From JABFXC01 sp045804265 (GTDB taxonomy: Bacteria; Gemmatimonadota; Gemmatimonadetes; Gemmatimonadales; Gemmatimonadaceae), in NCBI GenBank assembly GCA_045804265.1, contig JBJMNK010000039.1, positions 62,001 through 126,000 on the forward strand: a DNA stretch of 64,000 nt, given 5' to 3'. A program made the position numbers and the translations under genes. Shown here one piece after another: positions 59,062 through 64,000 of this stretch. Below the pieces are notes generated by a model. That model had not been told where the DNA came from, searched no databases, and worked only from the letters and a program-made list of their open reading frames with translations. Every line of letters begins with the position of its first letter. Position 1 is the stretch's first letter.

Positions 59062-59150
59062 CACGGGGTGCCCGCGCGGGACGTGAAAGCGCGCGGGCTG
59101 AGATCACACCCGTCGAACCTGATCTGGGTCATTCCAGCGAAGGGAGCGTC
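59062..59150 (+). promoter_or_regulatory. TPP (thiamin pyrophosphate) riboswitch
   Basis: The THI-box signatures appear in order: GGGGTGCC near 59065, a variable P3 stem (CGCGCGGG...), GGCTGAGA-TCACACCC near 59096, GAACCTGATCTGGGT near 59115 and ATTCCAGCGAAGGGA at the end. It lies about 105 bp upstream of a TonB receptor gene, which it should repress when thiamin pyrophosphate is plentiful. This marks the receptor as a thiamin or precursor transporter. Confidence 0.93.
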
Positions 59151-59255
59151 ACTGCCGCAGGTACGGTCCGAGCGCTCGCCGCCTAACGGTCTGCCGCTCC
59201 ATCCCGCCGCCGGCCCGCTCCCCTCGCATCACGCGAGATACGAAGGAGCACCGCC

Positions 59256-61376
59256 GTGCTTGCAGCCGCACTCATGCTCATCCTGCAGGGGACGCCGCAG
59301 GGAGCGTCGCCGGACACCACGCCAACACCGACCGTGCGCGACAGCGCGCGCCGCGATACCATCGCTGCCGACTCGGCGCGCACGTCGCGGGTGCACCGGC
59401 TCGAGGCGGTGCAGGTCACCGCGGTCCGGGCCGGCGCGCCGGCGATTTCGGCGAAGACGATCAGCAGCGCCGAGCTCGCGCGCCGGTACACCGGGCAGGA
59501 GATGCCGATCCTGCTCCAGCTGTCACCGGGGATCACGTCGTACGCCGAGAGCGGGTCGGGGTCGAACTACTCGTACATGCGGATACGGGGGATCGACCAG
59601 ACGCGCATCAACATCACGCTCGACGGCATTCCGCTCAACGAGCCGGAAGACGAGGGGCTGTACTTCTCCAACTTCCCCGATTTCGCCAACAGCATTGCCT
59701 CGGTCCAGGTGCAGCGCGGGGTGGGGAGCAGCACGCACGGTGTCGCGTCGTATGCCGGCTCGGTGAACTTCGAGTCGGTGCCTGTCGCCAGCGTCAGGCG
59801 CGGAGGAGAAGTGCAGCTGACGCGCGGATCGTACAACACGTCGCGGGTGAGCGGCGAATACCAGTCGGGGCTGACGCAAAGCGGCTTCGCGGGCTACGTC
59901 CGCGGCTCGGCGCAGACCACCGACGGATACCGCTACAACTCCGGCAACCGGTCGAACTCGTGGTTCGCCAGCGGCGGCTGGTTCGGGACCAGCGACGTGA
60001 TCAAGGCGACGCTGCTCGCCGGGCTGTCGTCGAACGAGCAGGCATATCTCGCGTCGCCGCGCTCGGTGCTCGATTCTGTGCCGCGCGACAATCCATACGG
60101 CAACGCCGGCACCGACGCCGTGGACGACCGCTTCCACCAGGACATGGCGAGCGTGCAGTGGACGCATGCGCTCGCGCCCAACGCAAGCGTCGCGACGACG
60201 GTGTATGGCTTCGACGCCGGAGGATGGTACGACGTCCCGTACGCGGGCGACATCTACCGCTACGACCTGCACTCGCGCTGGGGCGGCGTCATCAGCGCGA
60301 TCGAGTGGACGGGCGTGTCCGGCAGCGCATCGTTAGGCGTCCATGCCAGCCGCTACGCGCGGGAGCACTGGCTCTACACCCGCCCCGACCTGGCGACGCG
60401 GCTGTACGACAACACCGGTTACAAGGGTGAACAGAGCGCGTTCGCCAAGGGGTCGCTCGTCCGCGGACGGACGACGCTGTTCGGCGACCTGCAGCTAAGG
60501 CTGGCGCAGTTCCGCTACCAGCCGACGGCCGGAAACGGCGTCGCGCCGGCGAGCGTGCGCTGGTCGTTCTTCAATCCGAAGGCGGGTGCCAGCGTCCGTC
60601 TCACGAGCGCGCTCACCGGGTACGCGAGCGCCGGAATGAACGGCCGCGAGCCGACGCGCGCCGACATGTTCGCCGGCGCCGACGACGTGGACAGCACCAA
60701 CGCCCCATCCGCATACCCACTCACACGGGTGCACCCCGAGTCGGCGCGCGACGTCGAGACCGGCGTCGTCTGGCAGCGGCCGACGGTGCGTGCGCAGGCG
60801 AACCTGTTCTGGATGCAGTTCCGCAACGAGATCGCGCCGATCGGGGAGATCAACGAGATCGGCTATGTGCTGCACAAGAACGTCGGGCACAGCGTGCGGC
60901 GCGGAGCCGAGGGTGACCTGACGTGGCGGGTGACGCCCCGCCTGACGGCGGTCGCGACGGCGTCGCTCACCGACGCACGCATCCGCGAGTATCGTGATGA
61001 CGCGACCGGTGAGGTGTTTCGGAACGCGACCTCGCTGCTCACGCCGAAGTTCGTCAGCGGTCAGGGCATCAGGAGTGAGCTGGCATCCTGGCTCTCGCTC
61101 GACCTCGACGGGCGCTACACCTCACGGATGATGGAGACGAACACGAACGACGCGCGCTTCGTCGTCCCGCCGAGCTGGTACGCCGACGCCGGGGTCACGA
61201 TCCGCGTCGCTCGGCAATCGGTACTGGTCGCGGTGCGCAACGTGTTCGACCAGCGCGTGTACACCGGCGGGTATCCGGGAGCGGTCCCGGGAAGCGCCGA
61301 CCCGTCAGCGATGGAGCCCTACTACTACATGCTCGCGCCGCGCAACCTCACCGTGAGCGCGCGGGTCGTGTTCTGA
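59256..61376 (+). CDS. TonB-dependent receptor under TPP riboswitch, predicted thiamin uptake
   Basis: This 706-residue outer-membrane receptor has a plug domain (ARRYTGQEMPILLQLSPGITSYAESGSGSNYSYMRIRGIDQTRINITLDGIPLNEPEDEGLYFSNFPDFANSIASVQVQRGVGSSTHG) and a barrel ending LAPRNLTVSARVVF. The signal peptide is short (LAAALMLILQGTPQGA). The riboswitch upstream indicates control by thiamin pyrophosphate, so it probably imports thiamin or a precursor across the outer membrane. PnuC and a NadR-type kinase lie convergently just downstream. Confidence 0.9.
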   Translation: MLAAALMLILQGTPQGASPDTTPTPTVRDSARRDTIAADSARTSRVHRLEAVQVTAVRAGAPAISAKTISSAELARRYTGQEMPILLQLSPGITSYAESGSGSNYSYMRIRGIDQTRINITLDGIPLNEPEDEGLYFSNFPDFANSIASVQVQRGVGSSTHGVASYAGSVNFESVPVASVRRGGEVQLTRGSYNTSRVSGEYQSGLTQSGFAGYVRGSAQTTDGYRYNSGNRSNSWFASGGWFGTSDVIKATLLAGLSSNEQAYLASPRSVLDSVPRDNPYGNAGTDAVDDRFHQDMASVQWTHALAPNASVATTVYGFDAGGWYDVPYAGDIYRYDLHSRWGGVISAIEWTGVSGSASLGVHASRYAREHWLYTRPDLATRLYDNTGYKGEQSAFAKGSLVRGRTTLFGDLQLRLAQFRYQPTAGNGVAPASVRWSFFNPKAGASVRLTSALTGYASAGMNGREPTRADMFAGADDVDSTNAPSAYPLTRVHPESARDVETGVVWQRPTVRAQANLFWMQFRNEIAPIGEINEIGYVLHKNVGHSVRRGAEGDLTWRVTPRLTAVATASLTDARIREYRDDATGEVFRNATSLLTPKFVSGQGIRSELASWLSLDLDGRYTSRMMETNTNDARFVVPPSWYADAGVTIRVARQSVLVAVRNVFDQRVYTGGYPGAVPGSADPSAMEPYYYMLAPRNLTVSARVVF

Positions 61377-61388
61377 TCGCCGGACGGC

Positions 61389-61931
61389 CTAACGTTTCGC
61401 CATCGCTGCCTCGAGCGCTCCCGCAGCGATCGCCCAGCGCTCGTCCCAGCTTCCATGCACGAGCACGAACGGTGCGCGTCGGCGCACCAGCGCGGCGCGA
61501 AAGAGCGCGAACATCTCCTCGCGGTTCGCCGGCCGGTCGCGGATGCCGTCGGCGATCCACGGGACGTCCACGTCGCAGAGGAGGTAGAGATCGGCACGCC
61601 GTGACCGCTCGACACGTTCCACCCACGGCGGGACCATCTGGTAGTAGTAGCGCGAGTAGACGACGGTGCTCAGGAGGTCCGTGTCGAGCACCAGCAGCGT
61701 CTTCCCTTCAGCGCGAACACGTTCGGCGGCCGCGTCCGCGAGGCGGATGTGCTCGCGCGCGATCGGCGCGACGTCGGAGAACAGCAGCTCGCGGCCCACT
61801 CGCTCGGCGTACACACGCGAGCCTTCGGGGACCCACTCGGTGTGCGCCAGCTCGGCGATGCGGCTGGCGAGCGTCGTCTTGCCTGTCGACTCCGGGCCGG
61901 TGACGCAGATCCGGCGCAGCGGAGAGCTCAC
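61389..61931 (-). CDS. NadR-type ATP-binding kinase
   Basis: This 180-residue P-loop protein has Walker A GPESTGKTTLA and the segment LLVLDTDLLSTVVYSRYY; TADLYLL-like RADLYLLCDVDVPWIADGIRD and REEMFALFRAAL match the ribosylnicotinamide-kinase domain of NadR. The GTG start at 61931 overlaps the stop of the PnuC-like gene. Transporter and kinase together suggest vitamin uptake and trapping: nicotinamide riboside by family precedent. Given the neighbouring TPP riboswitch, thiamin is a possible alternative substrate. Confidence 0.85.
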   Translation of the reverse strand: MSSPLRRICVTGPESTGKTTLASRIAELAHTEWVPEGSRVYAERVGRELLFSDVAPIAREHIRLADAAAERVRAEGKTLLVLDTDLLSTVVYSRYYYQMVPPWVERVERSRRADLYLLCDVDVPWIADGIRDRPANREEMFALFRAALVRRRAPFVLVHGSWDERWAIAAGALEAAMAKR

Positions 61932-62512
61932 ACCACGACAGGAGTGAGCCCCGACTCTGCGGCCATCGACCGCCGCCAGTCGAGAAAGCCCTTGATCGCG
62001 AGCGCGAGAAAGACCGCGTACAGCGCCGACGTGAGGAAGAGTCCCTTGAAGATGAACATCCCGACGTAGAGCACATCCACCCCGATCCAGACGAGCCAGT
62101 TCTCGAGCAGCTTCTTCGTCATCATCCACTGGGCGACGAGACTCGTGCTCGAGAGAAAAGAGTCCATGAAGGGCAGTGCGGCATCGGTCTCGTGATGCAG
62201 AAAGAGACCGATCATCACCGAGCCGATGGCGGCGATCAACGCGAGCAGAAGCCCGAGCCGCGGTCCGGTGCGCGTGACGTGCAGCTCCGTGTGCCCCGCG
62301 CCGCCATATAGCCACTCGTACCATCCGTAGATGGAGAGCAAGGCGTACACGACCTGCAGCCCCATGTCGGCGTAGAGCTTCGCCTCGTAGAAGACGATGG
62401 CGTAGAGGACGACGTTGACGATCGCAGTCGGCCAGCTCCAGATGTTCTGGCGCACGCTGAGCCAGACGCTGAGCGCGCCGACCAGTGCCGCAATTATTTC
62501 GAGTGGACTCAC
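61928..62512 (-). CDS. pnuC: PnuC-family vitamin transporter
   Basis: This 194-residue polytopic protein shows PnuC features: LEIIAALVGALSVWLSVRQNIWSWPTAIVNVVLYAIVFYEAKLYADMGLQVVYALLSIYGWYEWLYGG, and W-rich late helices LLENWLVWIGVDVLYVGMFIFKGLFLTSALYAVFLALAIKGF. It facilitates uptake of nicotinamide riboside or, in the PnuT branch, thiamin. It is coupled to the NadR-type kinase and sits tail-to-tail with a TPP-controlled TonB receptor, so either substrate is credible. Confidence 0.9.
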   Translation of the reverse strand: MSPLEIIAALVGALSVWLSVRQNIWSWPTAIVNVVLYAIVFYEAKLYADMGLQVVYALLSIYGWYEWLYGGAGHTELHVTRTGPRLGLLLALIAAIGSVMIGLFLHHETDAALPFMDSFLSSTSLVAQWMMTKKLLENWLVWIGVDVLYVGMFIFKGLFLTSALYAVFLALAIKGFLDWRRSMAAESGLTPVVV

Positions 62513-62528
62513 TCGCGCATGATAGACG

Positions 62529-64000
62529 TCAGCGCTTCTTCACGCGAGAGAGTCCCTTCAGCGCGGTCGCGGAATTCCGCGTCTTCATCTGCTCGCGCCA
62601 GAGATCACCGACTTTCCTGAAGCGCAGCGGCGCCGTCTCGATGGTGTACTCGTGCGGATCGAGATCGTCGGTCAGCTCGCTCCATTCGAGTGGGGTGGAT
62701 ACCGTCGCGCCGGGCTTGGCGCGCACACAGTACGCTCCGGCCACGCTCTTCCCGCGGATGTTCTGCAGGTAGTCCATGTACACCGTCTTCGTCGAACGCG
62801 CCGCCACGGCGCGTTCGATCGTCGCGTCGTTCGGGTGCTTCTGCGCAACCTGGGCGGCGATGATCTGGGCGAGCGTGACGGCGGTTTCCCAGGTCGCCGA
62901 CGGCGGGAGCGGGATGGCGATATGGAGCCCGCGCGATCCCGACGTCTTGAGCGCCCCATGGAGGCCTAACGCGTCGAGCTCCTCCTTCGCCCACCGTGCG
63001 CAGTCGAGCACGCGCTGGAAGCCGGCCTTCGGCTGTGGATCGATGTCGATGTAGGTGTAGTCCGGGTTGTCCGGGCTCTGGACGCGCGAATGCCAGGGAT
63101 CGGTCGAGACGCAGCCGAGCTGCACACAGTAGAGGAGCGTGGTGATGTCGCCGCCGACGAGGCGATTCTTCATGTCGCCATCGGACTCCGGCACGTCTTC
63201 CGCGCGCACGCCCGCGGGTGGATCGTCGGGTGCCTTCTGCTGGAAGAAGGTCTCTCCCTCGATCCCCTCCGGCGTCCGCTTGAGGACGAGGGCCCGATCC
63301 TTCACCGTCGGCAGGATCAGCGGCGCGACGGTCGCGTAGTAGCGCATCAGCGCGCCCTTGGTGATGCCGTCCTTCGGGAAGTAGACCTTGTCCAGGCTCG
63401 ACACGTCGAGCGAGGCACCCCTGCCTAACGATACGCGGCCGCGCCCGCCGTCGCGCTCGATCTCGAGCAGCCGCTCGACGATCGGGGCGTTGGCGTAGAC
63501 CGGAACGTCGGTGATCGCAGCGGTGCCCTTCCGGCTGGAACGCTTCGCAGTCTTCGCCGATTTCGCCCCGCGCTTCGCCGACGACTCGAGGCCCTTCTTC
63601 GCGTCCGTCGCGCGCTTCGCCGTCTTCCGGCCGGTCTTCGTCGCCGCCCGCGCCGCCGCGCCCGCGTTCGCGTTCGCGCGCCTGACGCTGCCGCGCTCCT
63701 GCACGCTCTCCGCCTCACGCGTCACCTCGCGCGCGGGCTTGTCATCGCGGGTCCCGAGGAAGATCGGCTGGCGCAGCTTTCCGTCGGCGGTCCATTCCCC
63801 GAACTTCACCTCGACGACGATCTTCGGAGTCACCCAGTGTGCCTTCTCGTTCGTCTTCACTTTTTCCGAGAAGGGCGACGTCGACCGCTCGAGCGACGCG
63901 AGCTTGCGGTACATGTCGCGCAACCCGGCGCTGGTGAAGCCGCCACCGGTGTGGCCGACGTAGACGAAGTTTCCCTCGTCGTCGTAGTGGCCGAGCAGGA
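62529..64000 (-). CDS. ligD: LigD-type ATP-dependent DNA ligase, C-terminal part (cut by window edge)
   Basis: This open frame of 490 codons continues off the right edge. The edge portion (HYDDEGNFVYVGHTGGGFTSAGLRDM) and KAHWVTPKIVVEVKFGEWTADGKLRQPIFLG are the end of an ATP-dependent ligase OB-fold domain. A long Lys/Arg/Ala-rich linker (residues AAARAATKTGRKTAKRA and on) leads to the primase-polymerase domain (KVYFPKDGITKGALMRYYATVA, YTYIDIDPQPKAGFQRVLDCARW, LKTSGSRGLHIAIPL). The order ligase-then-polymerase marks a LigD for non-homologous end joining with Ku. The start codon is outside the window. The nuclease domain, if any, is not visible. Confidence 0.93.
   Translation of the reverse strand, partial: LLGHYDDEGNFVYVGHTGGGFTSAGLRDMYRKLASLERSTSPFSEKVKTNEKAHWVTPKIVVEVKFGEWTADGKLRQPIFLGTRDDKPAREVTREAESVQERGSVRRANANAGAAARAATKTGRKTAKRATDAKKGLESSAKRGAKSAKTAKRSSRKGTAAITDVPVYANAPIVERLLEIERDGGRGRVSLGRGASLDVSSLDKVYFPKDGITKGALMRYYATVAPLILPTVKDRALVLKRTPEGIEGETFFQQKAPDDPPAGVRAEDVPESDGDMKNRLVGGDITTLLYCVQLGCVSTDPWHSRVQSPDNPDYTYIDIDPQPKAGFQRVLDCARWAKEELDALGLHGALKTSGSRGLHIAIPLPPSATWETAVTLAQIIAAQVAQKHPNDATIERAVAARSTKTVYMDYLQNIRGKSVAGAYCVRAKPGATVSTPLEWSELTDDLDPHEYTIETAPLRFRKVGDLWREQMKTRNSATALKGLSRVKKR

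Larger units (their letters stand above)
193..63429. repeat. Dispersed over-represented word CGTTAGGC / GCCTAACG
   Basis: By eye I count about 24 copies of GTTAGGC and 27 of GCCTAAC, nearly all extended to CGTTAGGC/GCCTAACG. Forward examples: 193, 766, 3933, 5506, 11744, 16067, 34321, 39289, 55334, 60332. Reverse examples: 9237, 21469, 29807, 30320, 31348, 40974, 46646, 50934, 62964, 63423. For a 7-mer of this composition at an assumed 67% GC, about 7 would be expected on both strands. Many copies read in frame as xxG TTA GGC (Leu-Gly); others end genes or sit between them. The word is sparse in 18-26 kb (only 21469) and absent between 27.6 and 29.8 kb. Confidence 0.7.

Noticed and set aside
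1..64000. A CRISPR array
   Set aside because: No regularly spaced identical repeats of CRISPR length were seen; the closest repeats are the attC-like pair and operator clusters.

Overview
The window is GC-rich, densely packed chromosomal DNA. Gene content and style suggest the Gemmatimonadota: many signal-peptide and TonB-linked outer-membrane proteins, a type II secretion operon with tiny gene overlaps, recurring AraC-like plus RadC-like pairs, and several multi-domain sensor kinases. This placement comes from recognising families and was not tested by a search. A striking sequence-level trait is the 8-mer CGTTAGGC (reverse GCCTAACG), which I found about fifty times on the two strands. Inside genes it is often read as xxG TTA GGC (Leu-Gly), using the otherwise rare TTA codon.

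Layout. 1-7.1 kb: a nine-gene type II secretion / type IV pilus-like operon (GspF, pseudopilins, GspK-, L-, M- and C-like proteins, secretin GspD). 7.1-15 kb: an accessory, defence-like island. It holds a frameshifted gene, a divergent ImmA/XRE regulator pair, and a four-gene ubiquitin-like conjugation operon (Ubl, E2-like CEHH protein, JAB/JAMM protease, E1-like ThiF protein) in the Bil (ISG15-like) antiphage gene order. Two small proteins and a Fic AMP-transferase with its own operator repeats follow. 15-17.5 kb: a phage-like recombination protein, an ECF-type sigma factor and a LexA/S24-type peptidase. 17.5-23.2 kb: an exported protein coupled to a 1,477-residue secreted Rhs/YD-repeat protein, with a candidate immunity gene downstream.

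24-29.3 kb: an integrative element or its remains. It has an XRE repressor, a near-perfect sigma70 promoter buried in palindromes, an AraC-like regulator, a RadC-like protein, a possible excisionase and a tyrosine recombinase. Next come three small membrane-protein genes on the minus strand separated by 97-bp imperfect-hairpin repeats that look like integron attC sites. The right edge is a 3' fragment of tRNA-Phe followed by a terminator, which fits an attachment site.

29.5-64 kb is mostly core-like: a TonB receptor, Rieske and cupredoxin proteins, a porin with PstS, an orphan CdiI-like protein, a rhamnosidase-like enzyme, a Ser/Thr kinase convergent with an L,D-transpeptidase, MsrB, a MarR regulator with a flavin monooxygenase, a GGDEF-EAL protein, an Fpg/MutM-like glycosylase, two coupled soluble histidine kinases beside a complete two-component pair, a creatininase-family hydrolase, and a fused siroheme-decarboxylase-like protein. 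A TPP riboswitch precedes a TonB receptor (predicted thiamine uptake). Convergent to it lie PnuC and a NadR-type kinase. The polymerase half of a LigD-type DNA ligase runs off the right edge.

The most interesting items are the ubiquitin-like operon with its shared palindromic control region, the attC-like cassette array at a tRNA-Phe fragment, and the over-represented CGTTAGGC word, which is sparse in the accessory regions.
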